Positions 11,521 to 21,532 of a DNA stretch of 64,000 nucleotides are shown one piece after another. A program made the position numbers and the translations under genes. The notes under the pieces were generated by a model. It was given only the letters and a program-made list of their open reading frames with translations. It ran no database searches and was not told where the DNA came from. Location: positions 1-64,000 of the forward strand of contig NZ_JAANHS010000003.1 of assembly GCF_011174775.1 (NCBI RefSeq), in the 5' to 3' direction. The stretch is from Rhodobacter calidifons (lineage in GTDB: Bacteria > Pseudomonadota > Alphaproteobacteria > Rhodobacterales > Rhodobacteraceae). The first letter of the stretch is position 1, and every line of letters starts with the position of its first letter.

Positions 11521-14030
11521 GCCTGTCCTTCACCATCGCCCGTCGCGAACTGCGTGGCGGGTTGCGCGGCTTTCGCGTCTTTCTGGCCTGCCTCGCGCTG
11601 GGGGTCGCGGCCATTGCCGCCGTAGGCACCCTGCGCGCGGGCATCCAGCAGGGGCTGACCGACCAGGGCGCGGTGATCCTGGGGGGCGATGCCGAGATGC
11701 GTTTCACCTACCGCGCCGCCGATGCCGAGGAACGCGCCTGGATGGAGCGGACGGCGCGTGCCGTCTCCGAAGTCTACGATTTCCGCTCCATGGTCCTGAC
11801 CGAGGGCGACCAGGCGCTGACGCAGATCAAGGCCGTCGATGCCGCCTGGCCGCTGACCGGCGCGGCAGAGCTTGACCCGCCGATCCCGGTGGCCGAGGCC
11901 CTGGCCGACCGGGACGGCCTGCCCGGCGCGATCATGGACCCCGTACTGATCGAGCGTCTCTCGCTGTCGATCGGCGACCGCTTCCGCCTGGGCACGCAGG
12001 ACTTCCGCCTGACCGCGGCGCTTACGCGGGAACCCGACAGCGCCTCGACCGGCTTCACCCTCGGCCCGCGCACCGTGGTGCGATCCGAGGCGCTGGCGGG
12101 GTCGGGGCTGCTGGCCTCGGGCTCGATGTATGAAACCCGCTACCGGATGCTTCTGCCGCCCGGCGCCGACCTTGCCGCGCTGGAGAGGCAGGCGGAAACC
12201 ACGTTCCGCGACAAGGGGATGCGCTGGACCGACAGCCGCCGCGCCGCACCGGGGATCGAGACCTTCGTGGACCGGATCGGCAGCTTCCTTGTCCTGGTGG
12301 GCCTGGCCGGGCTGGCGGTGGGCGGGGTCGGCATCTCGGCGGCGATCCGATCCTACCTGGACGGCAAGGTCGAGACCATCGCCACGCTGAAGACGCTGGG
12401 CGCCGAGGGCGGGCTGATCTTCCGCAGCTACCTCTGGCAGACCGCGATCCTGTCCGGCCTCGGCATCGCGCTTGGCCTTGCCCTGGGGGCACTGGTCCCG
12501 ATCCTGGCCGCGCCGCTGATCGAGGCCTCGCTGCCCTTCCCGGCCCAGATCCGCCTGGCCCCCATGGCGCTGGTCGAGGCGGCCTTCTACGGCGCGCTGT
12601 CGGCCTTGATCTTCACGCTTCTGCCCCTGGCCCGGACCGAGACGATCCGCCCCGCGGCGCTCTATCGCGGCGGCACGGGCACCCGTGCCTGGCCGAGGAA
12701 ACGCTACCTTGCCGCGCTTGCCATCCTGTCCGTCGCGCTGGTCGGCAGCGCGACCTGGCTGTCGGGCATCCCGGAACTGGCGCTGGGGGCGGCCGGAGGA
12801 GTCCTGGGCGCGCTCCTCGTGCTGGGGCTCGCGGCGCTCGCCCTGCGCCTCGTCGCGCGGCGCCTGGCACGCAGCCGGATGGCCCGGGGCCGCCCCGCCA
12901 CCCGCGCCGCGCTGGCCGCGATCGGCGCGCCCCGGTCCGACGCGACCTCGGTCGTCCTGTCGCTGGGCCTCGGGCTTTCCGTGCTGGCCGCCGTGGGCCA
13001 GATCGACTGGAACCTGCGCCAGGCCATCGCCACCGATCTGCCGACGCGCGCGCCGGCCTTCTTCTTCATCGACATCCAGCCCGACCAGATCAACCCGTTC
13101 CTCGCCCTGATCCGCGCCAATCCCGCCGTCACCGACACCGAGACCGCCCCGATGCTGCGCGGCGTCATCACCCGGATCAACGACCGCCCCGCGCGCGAGG
13201 TGGCGGGGGACCACTGGGTCGTGCGCGGCGACCGCGGCATCACCTATGCCGCCACTCCCGGGCCAAAGACCCGGATCACCGCCGGCAGTTTCTGGGCCGA
13301 GGATTACGCGGGCGATCCCCAGATCAGCTTTGCCGCCGCAGAGGCCGCGGAGATCGGCCTGAAGCTTGGCGACCGGATGACCGTCAACATCCTCGGCCGC
13401 GACCTGACCGCCACCGTCACCTCGTTCCGCGAGGTGGACTTCTCGAACGCCGGGATGGGCTTTGTGATGACGCTGAACCCCGCCGCGCTGGCCGGTGCGC
13501 CGCACACCCATATCGCCACCGTCTATGCCCCACCGGAGGCCGAGGCCGCGATCCTGCGCGAGGTCGCGCAGACCTGGCCCAACATCACCGCGATCCGTAT
13601 CCGTGAGGCGGTGGACCGGGTCTCCGAGGCGCTGTCGGCCATCGCCACCGCCACCGCCTGGGCGGCGGCGGGGACGCTGATCACGGGCTTTGTCGTGCTG
13701 ATCGGCGCGGCGGCGGCGGGCGAACGCGCGCGGATCTACGAATCCGCCATCCTCAAGACGCTCGGGGCGACGCGCGGCCGGATCCTGTCCAGCTTCGCGC
13801 TGCGCTCGGCCCTGATGGGGGCGGCGGCCGGGGTGGTCGCGGTCATCGCGGGGGGGCTGTCGGCCTGGGCGGTGATGACCTTCGTGATGGATTCGACCTT
13901 CCGCTTCGAGCCGCTGTCGGCCATCGGCATCGTCCTGGGAGGAGTGATCGCCACGCTGCTCGCGGGCCTCGCCTTCGCGCTGCGCCCGCTGGCCGCCCGC
14001 CCGGCCGGAACGCTGCGCGCCCAGGACTAG
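11517..14030 (+). CDS. ybbP: ABC transporter permease, FtsX/MacB type
   Basis: 837 residues. N-terminal membrane helix at about 20-40, a large periplasmic part, then clusters of helices near 260-375 and 400-490 and again at 715-820, as in YbbP with two FtsX-like modules and about ten helices. Ends with LAARPAGTLRAQD. Coupled to ybbA by a 4-base overlap. The permease would act without a dedicated outer-membrane partner. A methyltransferase-like gene converges just after the stop. Confidence 0.9.
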   Translation: MSLSFTIARRELRGGLRGFRVFLACLALGVAAIAAVGTLRAGIQQGLTDQGAVILGGDAEMRFTYRAADAEERAWMERTARAVSEVYDFRSMVLTEGDQALTQIKAVDAAWPLTGAAELDPPIPVAEALADRDGLPGAIMDPVLIERLSLSIGDRFRLGTQDFRLTAALTREPDSASTGFTLGPRTVVRSEALAGSGLLASGSMYETRYRMLLPPGADLAALERQAETTFRDKGMRWTDSRRAAPGIETFVDRIGSFLVLVGLAGLAVGGVGISAAIRSYLDGKVETIATLKTLGAEGGLIFRSYLWQTAILSGLGIALGLALGALVPILAAPLIEASLPFPAQIRLAPMALVEAAFYGALSALIFTLLPLARTETIRPAALYRGGTGTRAWPRKRYLAALAILSVALVGSATWLSGIPELALGAAGGVLGALLVLGLAALALRLVARRLARSRMARGRPATRAALAAIGAPRSDATSVVLSLGLGLSVLAAVGQIDWNLRQAIATDLPTRAPAFFFIDIQPDQINPFLALIRANPAVTDTETAPMLRGVITRINDRPAREVAGDHWVVRGDRGITYAATPGPKTRITAGSFWAEDYAGDPQISFAAAEAAEIGLKLGDRMTVNILGRDLTATVTSFREVDFSNAGMGFVMTLNPAALAGAPHTHIATVYAPPEAEAAILREVAQTWPNITAIRIREAVDRVSEALSAIATATAWAAAGTLITGFVVLIGAAAAGERARIYESAILKTLGATRGRILSSFALRSALMGAAAGVVAVIAGGLSAWAVMTFVMDSTFRFEPLSAIGIVLGGVIATLLAGLAFALRPLAARPAGTLRAQD

Positions 14031-14037
14031 GGAGCCC

Positions 14038-14784
14038 TCAGGGCGTCACCGGCTGCGGCACCAGCGCCATCTCTGCCGGCAGGCTGGCCGGGAGGAACCG
14101 GGGGAAACCCGCCTCCTGTTCGGCCTTGGCACTGGCCATGGCGAAACTGTCGAAGAAGCGCCCGATCCCGTAGCCGTCCAGATCGACGCCGGAAAACTCG
14201 GCCACAATCGCATCGTGGTTTTCGACCAGAACCCGGTTGTCCGGGTCCAGCCCCGAGACGCAGACCAGCCCCGTCGGGCGGCAATCCAGCACCGTCACCT
14301 CCAGCTCTGGCCGCCAGCGGTGCAGGATCGGGATCAGCTTCCAGACATCCCCGGTCCAGGACCCCTTCGGCAGGTTGTCCAGGTCGCGCGTCGTCATCTC
14401 CATCCCGTAGGGCACGCAGTCGTGCAGCAGGATGACCCCCTTCGGCTCCATCGCCGCCTCGGTATGGATGAAGTCGCGCAACAGGAACTCGAACAGGTGC
14501 ATCCCGTCCAGGAAGGCCAGGCTAAGCCGGATGCCGTTGCGCGCCATGAAGCCGCTGGCGAAGAAGTCGTCGCTGGTCATCTGGAACACATGCAGTGCAG
14601 GCTTCTGGCCGATGATGTTGATCTCGGCCCGGAAGAAGGGATCGACCGCAACGGTCTTCGACCGCACCGGAGCAAAGCTTTCCCCCGACCGGCAGCCGAC
14701 CTCGAGATACCAGTCGAAAAGGCAGGCATTGTGGAGCCGCCGCAAGAAGCGGTGATACGGCATTCCGGTGGCTTTGACGAACAT
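14038..14784 (-). CDS. Methyltransferase-like protein (class I SAM fold)
   Basis: 248 residues from ATG 14784 (MFVKATGMPYHRFLRRLH); ATG 14763 is an alternative. The segment WYLEVGCRSGESFAPV resembles motif I (E.G...G) of class I methyltransferases of the Methyltransf_24 group, and LSLAFLDGMHLFEFLLRDF resembles the DG.H motif of that group, followed by GVILLHDC. Such proteins are often found with glycan or surface polysaccharide genes, but no such cluster is adjacent. The substrate is unknown. Confidence 0.65.
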   Translation of the reverse strand: MFVKATGMPYHRFLRRLHNACLFDWYLEVGCRSGESFAPVRSKTVAVDPFFRAEINIIGQKPALHVFQMTSDDFFASGFMARNGIRLSLAFLDGMHLFEFLLRDFIHTEAAMEPKGVILLHDCVPYGMEMTTRDLDNLPKGSWTGDVWKLIPILHRWRPELEVTVLDCRPTGLVCVSGLDPDNRVLVENHDAIVAEFSGVDLDGYGIGRFFDSFAMASAKAEQEAGFPRFLPASLPAEMALVPQPVTP

Positions 14785-14852
14785 CGGCGGACCCGCGACT
14801 GAACGCAGGCACCATGCGATGCGACCCGTTCGGGCGCAACCCCGGGGTTTCT

Positions 14853-15764
14853 TCAATGCGCCGGGCGGATGAAGGTGCCGTTGCGCAGTTCGGTGAAGGC
14901 CTGGCGCAGCTCCGCTTCGGTGTTCATCACGATCGGCCCGGCCCAGGCGACCGGCTCCTCGATCGGCGCGCCCGAGATCAGCAGGAACCGAACCCCCTCC
15001 GGCCCCGCCGTCACCGTCACCTCGTCGCCCGCGCCGAACCGCACCAGCGTCCGGTTGCCGGAAAGGTCGCGGATGTTGACCTCCCGGCCCATCACTTCCT
15101 TTTCCAGCAGGACGCCTTCAGGCCGCGCAGCGTCACGGAAGGACGCCGACCCCTCGAAGACATAGGCAAAGGCCCGGCGCCGGGTATCGACCTTGAAGGT
15201 CTTGCGCCTGCCCGGGGCCACGAAGACATCCAGATACTGCGGATCCGCCGCGATGCCTTCGACCGGGCTTCTCACCCCGCGATAGTCGCCGATCACCACG
15301 CGGATGCTGCTTCCGTCATCCTCATGCCGCTCCGGCAGCGCCTCGGCCGGCATGTCCTGATAGCGCGGCGCGGTCATCTTGAGCCGCCCGGGCAGGTTGC
15401 CCCACAGCTGAAAGCCATGCATCCGGCCCTGTTCGTCGCCTTTCGGCATCTCCTGATGCAGGATGCCGCGCCCGGCGGTCATCAGCTGCAACGACCCCGG
15501 CCCCAAGGTGCCCTTGTTGCCCAGCGAGTCGCCATGCTCCACGGTCCCCGCAAGGACATAGGTGATCGTCTCGATCCCCCGATGCGGGTGCCACGGGAAC
15601 CCGGCTTGGTAATCGCGCGGATGATCCCCCCGGAAGTCGTCGAACAGAAGGAACGGGTCCGCCTCGGTCGGGTCCTGGAAGCCGAAGGCGCGGTGCAGAT
15701 GGACGCCGGCGCCCTCGATATGGGGCTGGGCGCGGCGAGTCTCGATCACGGGACGGATGGACAT
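14853..15764 (-). CDS. Pirin family bicupin protein
   Basis: 303 residues from ATG 15764. The N-terminal cupin carries the pirin metal site, WHPHRGIETITYVLAG with two His, plus the later HGD, and the Glu in MTAGRGILHQEMP. A second cupin follows (about 165-290). Pirins are iron-binding; E. coli YhhW degrades quercetin in vitro and others act as redox-linked regulators. Single gene with about 280 bases upstream before the next gene. Confidence 0.9.
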   Translation of the reverse strand: MSIRPVIETRRAQPHIEGAGVHLHRAFGFQDPTEADPFLLFDDFRGDHPRDYQAGFPWHPHRGIETITYVLAGTVEHGDSLGNKGTLGPGSLQLMTAGRGILHQEMPKGDEQGRMHGFQLWGNLPGRLKMTAPRYQDMPAEALPERHEDDGSSIRVVIGDYRGVRSPVEGIAADPQYLDVFVAPGRRKTFKVDTRRRAFAYVFEGSASFRDAARPEGVLLEKEVMGREVNIRDLSGNRTLVRFGAGDEVTVTAGPEGVRFLLISGAPIEEPVAWAGPIVMNTEAELRQAFTELRNGTFIRPAH

Positions 15765-16047
15765 GGCTGTCTCCTGAATTGCGTTGGGCTGAAGATGGGG
15801 CGGTGCGGACCCCGCGCCAAGGCGCAAATGCGGCGGCCTTCTGTGCAGCAATGCACCAAACCCAAGGCGTCAAGGGCGCGGAGTCTGCAAGAACTCCGCT
15901 GCCGTGCCTTCAAAGCCTCCGATCCGCTGGCTTGGAGGGCATCGGCGCTTCACCCGCCCGACCTGTCTTTGAAAAGTTGCCAAATCCCTAACGCCCGCAG
16001 CCAACCCCTTGATTTACCTGACCCCGAAACCCGCGCCGCGCGCGGCG

Positions 16048-16695
16048 CTACCCCGTCAGATGGCGCAGCCCCTGGGTCACGTCGGTCCGCACGGCCAGCC
16101 GCAGCCCCGGCTCGTCCCCCGCCTTCAGGGCGGCCAGGATCACCCGATGGTGGGTCGGCGGCTCCCGCCGCTTGACCCTCGCATAGACCGCCCGCATCGT
16201 CGGCCCCAGCTGCAACCAGACCGTCTCGCACATCGCCAGCATCGCCGGGGTCTGGGCGCGCAGGTAGAGCGTCCGGTGGAACTCCAGGTTGGTGCGGACA
16301 TAGGTGACCGCATCCCCCCTGACCGCCGCCTCGCCGTTCATCAGATTGATCGCGGTCAATCGCTCGATCAGCGCAAAGTGGGCCCTCGGCAGCGCCCGCG
16401 CCGCCATCTCCGGCTCCAGCAAAGCCCGGATCGCCGCCAGCTCCTCGATCCGTTCCGGGGTCAGTTCCGGTGTCGAGATCCGGCCCGAGGACGACAGGGT
16501 CAGCGCCCCCTCGGCCACCAGCCGCCGCACGGCCTCGCGCGCGGGGGTCATCGAGACGCCGAACTGCTTGCCCAATCCCCGCAGGGTCAGCGACTGGCCG
16601 GGGTCCAGCTCGCCATGCATGACCTGCTGGCGCAGGGTCCGGTACAGCCGTTCATGCGCGGCGGCGTTGGGGTCGGTGGGGCGGGGCGTCAGCAT
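16048..16695 (-). CDS. GntR-family regulator with FCD domain
   Basis: 215 residues. N-terminal winged helix (about 15-75: RTLRQQVMHGELDPGQSL, then GVSMTPAREAVRRL, the hallmark GntR recognition helix). C-terminal all-helical FCD domain, FadR/VanR subgroup, with the metal-site style N-x-x-FH (TNLEFHRTLY) and a late HHR. Such regulators bind organic acids. No obvious target operon is adjacent, so its regulon is unclear. Confidence 0.88.
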   Translation of the reverse strand: MLTPRPTDPNAAAHERLYRTLRQQVMHGELDPGQSLTLRGLGKQFGVSMTPAREAVRRLVAEGALTLSSSGRISTPELTPERIEELAAIRALLEPEMAARALPRAHFALIERLTAINLMNGEAAVRGDAVTYVRTNLEFHRTLYLRAQTPAMLAMCETVWLQLGPTMRAVYARVKRREPPTHHRVILAALKAGDEPGLRLAVRTDVTQGLRHLTG

Positions 16696-16728
16696 GGGCC
16701 GAAGGGGAACACCCCCCGGGCCGAACGG

Positions 16729-17421
16729 TCAATCCTGAAAGCGCAGCCGGTGCAGGGTCTGGCCGTGCTGGTGCAGCCAGGCCCGCTGCGCCTTCCAGCC
16801 CGGACAGATCCGGTCCACCACCTCCCAGAAGGCAGGGGAATGGTTCAGCTCCACCAGATGCGCGACCTCATGCGCGGCAACGTAATCCAGCACCGCAGGC
16901 GGGGCCATGACCAGCCGCCAGGAATACATCAGCCGCCCGTCCGGCGAGCAGGACCCCCAGCGCGACCGGGTGTCCCGCAGCGCCAGTGCGGAATAGCGCC
17001 GCCCGACCATCCCGGCATGGCGCGTCGAAGCCGCCGCCAGACGGTCGTGCGCCAGGACCTTCAGCCAGGCCGCGACCCGCGCGCCCGCCGCAACCGGATC
17101 GCCGGGAACCAGCAGCCGGTCGCCCTCGAGCCGCACCCCGCGTCCCGTGGCCGAAGCAAGGCGCAGGTCCCGGCCTTCGACCGGGATGACCGACCCGATA
17201 CCGACCGGCCGCACGGCCGATTCCGGCATGCTGCGCAGTGTCTCGCGCAGCCAGCCCTCGTGACCGCGCAGGAACTCCATCGCCTCGCCGTCGCGCGCCC
17301 GCAGCGGCATCGACAGGGTGACCTTGCCGTCCAGCCGGGACACCCGCAGCGAAAAGCGCCGCGCGCGGGCCGAACGCCTGAGATGCACCTCGACGGGTGG
17401 AGAGCCGGGCAGGACGGGCAT
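16729..17421 (-). CDS. YgjP-type (M48-like, DUF45) zinc metallopeptidase
   Basis: 230 residues from ATG 17421 (MPVLPGSPPVEVHL). The zinc motif HEVAHLVELNH has His184, Glu185, His188 and the third ligand His194, typical of the YgjP/SprT-like DUF45 family; upstream is the signature TRSRWGSCSPDGRLMYSWRL. Predicted cytoplasmic. Biological substrate unknown. Longer starts exist up to 17469; the chosen start fits the usual family length. Confidence 0.85.
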   Translation of the reverse strand: MPVLPGSPPVEVHLRRSARARRFSLRVSRLDGKVTLSMPLRARDGEAMEFLRGHEGWLRETLRSMPESAVRPVGIGSVIPVEGRDLRLASATGRGVRLEGDRLLVPGDPVAAGARVAAWLKVLAHDRLAAASTRHAGMVGRRYSALALRDTRSRWGSCSPDGRLMYSWRLVMAPPAVLDYVAAHEVAHLVELNHSPAFWEVVDRICPGWKAQRAWLHQHGQTLHRLRFQD

Positions 17422-17547
17422 GCAGAACCCTTTGAAAGCTGCCCGGAACATAGCCATGTCCGGCGGCACATGAAAAGGCTTTGACAGTCGCCCGCACCTG
17501 TGGCAAGCGGCTGTTTTACTGCTTACCCACCATCCAAAGGGACCACC

Positions 17548-17883
17548 ATGCCCAAAGCAGAATGGGGCACGAAGCGCATCTGCCCGACGACCGGCAAACG
17601 CTTCTACGACCTGAACAAGAACCCGATCGTCAGCCCCTACACCGGCGAGATCGTGGACATCGAATCGGTGCGCCGCAAGATGGCCGCCTCGGTCATCTCG
17701 CGCGTGGCACCCGACAAGGATGACGACGTTCTGGTCGAGGATCTGGAAACCGAAGACGTCCTGCTGGACGGCGCCGTCGCCGATGATACCGAACTGGACG
17801 ACGATCTGCTGGAGGACGATGCGGACGACAACGTCTCGCTCGACGACCTGGCCGACGTGCCCGGCGACGAGGAGGAAGTCTGA
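17548..17883 (+). CDS. TIGR02300 family acidic protein
   Basis: 111 residues. The N-terminus MPKAEWGTKRICPTTGKRFY and DLNKNPIVSPYTGE are a signature of this alphaproteobacterial family; the CP.TGKRFYDLN part looks like a degenerate zinc ribbon with one cysteine. The C-terminal 60 residues are highly acidic (runs of Asp/Glu), so the isoelectric point must be very low. Function unknown. A stem-loop follows the stop and then tRNA-Ala. Confidence 0.85.
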   Translation: MPKAEWGTKRICPTTGKRFYDLNKNPIVSPYTGEIVDIESVRRKMAASVISRVAPDKDDDVLVEDLETEDVLLDGAVADDTELDDDLLEDDADDNVSLDDLADVPGDEEEV

Positions 17884-17891
17884 GGATAGGC

Positions 17892-17932
17892 GCCGGGGCA
17901 GAGGGGTGATTTTCCCCCTTGCAGCCCCCGGC
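17892..17932 (+). terminator. Stem-loop after the TIGR02300 gene
   Basis: GCCGGGG (17892-17898) pairs with CCCCGGC (17926-17932), with an inner AGGGG/CCCCT pairing and a TGATTTT loop. It begins nine bases after the stop codon. There is no T-run after it, so it may be a processing or stabilising hairpin rather than a strong terminator. Confidence 0.45.
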
Positions 17933-17988
17933 CACCTGTCCTAGATAGCCGGCATCGCGGCGGAAACGGTGCGATGCTTCTCTCCGGT

Positions 17989-18064
<76 letters not shown>

Positions 18065-18080
18065 AAGAGAGACTGAAAGC

Positions 18081-18110
18081 GGGGCGGTTCAGACCGCCCC
18101 TTTTCATTTT
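18081..18110 (+). terminator. Rho-independent terminator of tRNA-Ala
   Basis: Perfect 8-bp stem GGGGCGGT / ACCGCCCC with a TCAG loop (18081-18100), followed by TTTTCATTTT. It starts 17 bases after the tRNA 3' end. This is the clearest intrinsic terminator in the window. Confidence 0.92.
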
Positions 18111-18382
18111 CAGGGCGCCGGAACCGCACGCCAGTCCGACCCGGCGACGGGGTCGGGCAAACGTGAAGCGCAGTCGCGCAACAGCCGGGTGAGCGACTGA
18201 CAGGTGCACCACAAGCCCTTGGGAACGCTGGGTTAATGTGCTGCATTCGGCGCTGCGGCGCTGTCTGGTTTCCGTCTGGAAAGTGTCTGGCATCCGTACA
18301 TACGCATGGACATCCGGCCTGGCGTTAACCACGGGATGCGAATCGGCGTGGCGGGGAAGGTGCGCTGTAGCGCAGCCTACGG
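18111..18382. other. Intergenic region after tRNA-Ala
   Basis: No convincing gene. It lies between the tRNA terminator and the 3' end of the RND permease gene. The only structure I see is the small palindrome TGCGCT-GT-AGCGCA at 18361-18374, just past the permease stop on its 3' side, which may help end that transcript; it has no T-run. Base use is slightly less GC-rich than in coding DNA. Confidence 0.5.
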
Positions 18383-21300
18383 TTACTCTGCCGGCGCCGC
18401 CCTGCCCCGCCCACGCGCCTGTTCGGGCTGAAAGCGGGCATACCAGTCCCGCCGCTTCTGCCGCTGCCAGAACCAGGGCTTCGGATTGTCGGCCCGGGTG
18501 ACCAGCATCAGCAGCGACGGGATGATGAGCAGCGTCAGGACGGTCGAGAAGGCGAGTCCATAGACGATGGCCGAGGAGAGCGCGATCCACCATTGGGTCG
18601 AGGGTGCGCCGATGGTGACCTCGTGGCTGAGCAGTTCCAGGTTCAGGCCGAAGGCGATGGGCAGGACGCCCAGGATCGCGGTCAGCGCGGTCAGCACCAC
18701 GGGGCGCGCGCGTTCGCGGCAGGTCTGCAGAATCGCCTCGATCTTCGGCCGGCCCGCGCGGCGCAGGGTGTCGTAGGTATCGATCAGCACGATGTTGTTG
18801 TTCACCACCACCCCCGCCAGCGCGATGATGCCGATCCCGGTCATCACCATGGTGAAGGGCTGGCCCATGATCATCAGGCCCAGCAGCACGCCGATGGTGG
18901 ACATGACGACCGCCGACAGCACCAGCCAGACCGAGGTGAAGTTGTTGAACTGCGCCAGCAGCACGATGAAGATCAGGAAGATCGCCGCCCCGAAGGCCTT
19001 GGAGAGGAAGGCCCCGGCCTCGGCCTGTTCGGCGTCCTCGCCGGCCAGTTTCCAGCGGATGCCGAACTGGTCAAGGTTCGCGGCCTCCAGCGCGGCGGTG
19101 ACCTGGGCATAGACCCCGTCGGGCTGCACGCCTTCGCGGATGCCGGCCTGCACGGTCACGGTGCGCGCCCCGTCCAGCCGCGTCAGCGTGCCGGTGGTGG
19201 GCGCGGCGGTGCGGGTGACGAAGTTCGAGATCGGGACCGAGCCTGCGGCGGTCTGGATCCGCAGCTGGTCCAGCGCCGAGATGGTCCGCTGGTCGGCGGG
19301 CAGGCGCAGGACGATGTCCACCGCGTCATCGGCCCCCGCCGGGCGGTAGTCCGACAGTTTCAGCCCGCCGGTCACCAGCTGCACCATCGCCCCCACGGTC
19401 GAGGGCGCGATGCCATAGCGCGAGGCGGCGGCGCGATCGACCTTCAGCTCCCAGTCGATACCGGGGGGCGGCAGGCCGTTCGAGATGTCGATCACGTCCG
19501 GCACCTGTGCCAGCCGCGCGGCGACCTGCACCGCGACCTCGTTCAGGTAAGTCGGGTCATCGGCCGACAGCTGGATCTGGATCGCCTTGCCGGTGGGCGG
19601 CCCGGCCTGCGGGACCGAGACCTGGATGTCAACGCCGGGGATGCCCACCATCGCCGCCCGGAGGTCGGCGAGGATGGCATTGGCGTTCTTGCGCTCGCGC
19701 CAGTCCACGAATTCGTACTGGATCACCCCGATCACGTCGGCATCGACCTCCTGCCCCATCCCGCCCGCCGCGCCGGTGCGGGTATAGACCGTCGCGATCC
19801 CCGGCCAGCCCAGGATGCGCGCCTCGGCCTGGGCGACCAGCGCATCCTTTTCGGCGATGGACAGGTTGCCGCGCGCCTTGACGTAGAGCAGGCCATATTC
19901 CGGTTCGACATCGGGGAAGAAGATCACGCCCTTGCCGTATTTGCCGTAGGCGAAGGGCACCGCGACCAGAAGGCCGATGGCCAGGAACAGCATGATGACC
20001 GGGTGCCGGACCGCCTTGCCCACGACCCACATATAGGCGCCGTCCTTGTGTTCCGGCGGGTGCTTGAAGGGCTTGGCCAGGATCGCGCCCAGGGTCGGCA
20101 CGAAGATCAGCGCATAGACGAGCGAGGCCGACAGCGTGACGATCAGGGTAATCGGCAGGTATTTCATGAACTCGCCGACAACGCCGGGCCAGAACAGAAG
20201 CGGCGAAAAGGCCGCGACCCGCGTCATCGTCGCCGCCACGACCGGCCCGGTCATGCGGTGCGAGGCCATGGCAAAGGCCTCGCGCTTGTCCATGCCTTCC
20301 GACATCCGGCGCTCGGCATATTCGGTGACGATGATCGCATCATCGACCAGCATGCCGACCGCCAGGATCAGGCTGAACAGCACCACGATGTTGACGGTGT
20401 AACCCCACAGCGACAGGGCCAGCATCCCCATCAGGAAGGAAGCCGGGATCGCCAGGCCGATCAGGAGCGAGGCGCGGACCGACAGCGCGTAGAGGATCAC
20501 GATGAAGACCAGGATCACCGCGGTCAGGACCGAGTTCTGCAAGTCGAACAAGAGCTGCCGGATGTCTTTGGACTTGTCCTGGCTGAAGGTGATCTCGGTG
20601 CCCTCGGGCAGGAAGCGGCGGAAAGCCTCGGTCACCGCCTTCACGTCATCGACGGTCTGGATCAGGTTGGCGCCGGTGCGTTTCGACACCTCGATGGCGA
20701 TGGCCGGCGCGCCGTTCAGGCGGGTGATCGTCTCGGGCTCTTTCAGCGTCGGCAGGATCTGAGCGATGTCGCGCACCCGGACCGTCGCGGTCCCGGTCGA
20801 GACGACGGGCAGGTTCGCCACGTCCTCGATGGTTTCGAGAAGCGAGGGCACCTTGATCGCATAGCGGCCCTCGGCGCCTTGCAGCGCCCCGGCGGCGACC
20901 AGCTGGTTGCCGGCGGCGAAACCCGCGATCAGGATGTCGGGCCGCAACCCGTAGCTCGCCAGCTTGCCGGGGTCGATCACCACCTCGACCAGATCGTCCC
21001 GCACGCCCTGCAACTCGGCGTTCAGCACCGTGGGCAGCTCCTCGATCCGGTCGCGCAGCTCACGCCCCGCCCTGGCCAGCGCGCGCTCCGGCACATCGCC
21101 CGACAGCGTGATGACAAGGATCGGGAATTCCGACAGGTTGACCTCGTTCACCGTCGGCTCGTCGGCGCCCGAGGGCAGTTCGGGCCGGGCCTGATCCACC
21201 TTGGTGCGCACATCGTCCAGCGCCTTCTTCAGATCGGCCCCTGCCTGGAATTCGATCACCACGTTGCCGCCGCTCTGATAGGCGGTCGAGGTCATCTTCT

Positions 21301-21532
21301 TGATGCCCGTGATCGATTTCAGCGCCGTCTCCATCGGGCGCAAGAGAAGCCGCTCGCTGTCCTCGGGCGAGATGCCGTCATAATGCAGGCTGACGTAAAG
21401 AATCGGGATCTGGATGTCCGGCTCGGCCTCCTTGGGGATCGAGACATAGGCCATCGCCCCGGCCAGCATCAGGAACAGCAGGACCGAGATGGTCAGCCTT
21501 GCGTTGGCAATGGCGGTTTCGACAAGTTTCAT
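18383..21532 (-). CDS. RND efflux pump permease
   Basis: Inner-membrane, proton-driven exporter of 1049 residues from ATG 21532 (MKLVETAIANARL). Twelve-helix RND layout: helix 1 near 12-30, a porter domain to about 330, helices 2-6, a second porter domain, helices 7-12. The proton-relay acidic pair is in GMLVDDAIIVTEYAERR (helix 4). AcrB/MdtBC-like heavy RND family, most like the group paired with short HlyD adaptors in Rhodobacterales. Its adaptor gene is upstream with an ATGA overlap. No outer-membrane TolC gene or regulator is adjacent. Substrate unknown. Confidence 0.93.
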   Translation of the reverse strand: MKLVETAIANARLTISVLLFLMLAGAMAYVSIPKEAEPDIQIPILYVSLHYDGISPEDSERLLLRPMETALKSITGIKKMTSTAYQSGGNVVIEFQAGADLKKALDDVRTKVDQARPELPSGADEPTVNEVNLSEFPILVITLSGDVPERALARAGRELRDRIEELPTVLNAELQGVRDDLVEVVIDPGKLASYGLRPDILIAGFAAGNQLVAAGALQGAEGRYAIKVPSLLETIEDVANLPVVSTGTATVRVRDIAQILPTLKEPETITRLNGAPAIAIEVSKRTGANLIQTVDDVKAVTEAFRRFLPEGTEITFSQDKSKDIRQLLFDLQNSVLTAVILVFIVILYALSVRASLLIGLAIPASFLMGMLALSLWGYTVNIVVLFSLILAVGMLVDDAIIVTEYAERRMSEGMDKREAFAMASHRMTGPVVAATMTRVAAFSPLLFWPGVVGEFMKYLPITLIVTLSASLVYALIFVPTLGAILAKPFKHPPEHKDGAYMWVVGKAVRHPVIMLFLAIGLLVAVPFAYGKYGKGVIFFPDVEPEYGLLYVKARGNLSIAEKDALVAQAEARILGWPGIATVYTRTGAAGGMGQEVDADVIGVIQYEFVDWRERKNANAILADLRAAMVGIPGVDIQVSVPQAGPPTGKAIQIQLSADDPTYLNEVAVQVAARLAQVPDVIDISNGLPPPGIDWELKVDRAAASRYGIAPSTVGAMVQLVTGGLKLSDYRPAGADDAVDIVLRLPADQRTISALDQLRIQTAAGSVPISNFVTRTAAPTTGTLTRLDGARTVTVQAGIREGVQPDGVYAQVTAALEAANLDQFGIRWKLAGEDAEQAEAGAFLSKAFGAAIFLIFIVLLAQFNNFTSVWLVLSAVVMSTIGVLLGLMIMGQPFTMVMTGIGIIALAGVVVNNNIVLIDTYDTLRRAGRPKIEAILQTCRERARPVVLTALTAILGVLPIAFGLNLELLSHEVTIGAPSTQWWIALSSAIVYGLAFSTVLTLLIIPSLLMLVTRADNPKPWFWQRQKRRDWYARFQPEQARGRGRAAPAE

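Noticed and set aside
17481-17486. TTGACA upstream of the TIGR02300 gene as a promoter
   Set aside because: The bases 17 downstream (CAAGCG) do not resemble a -10 box.
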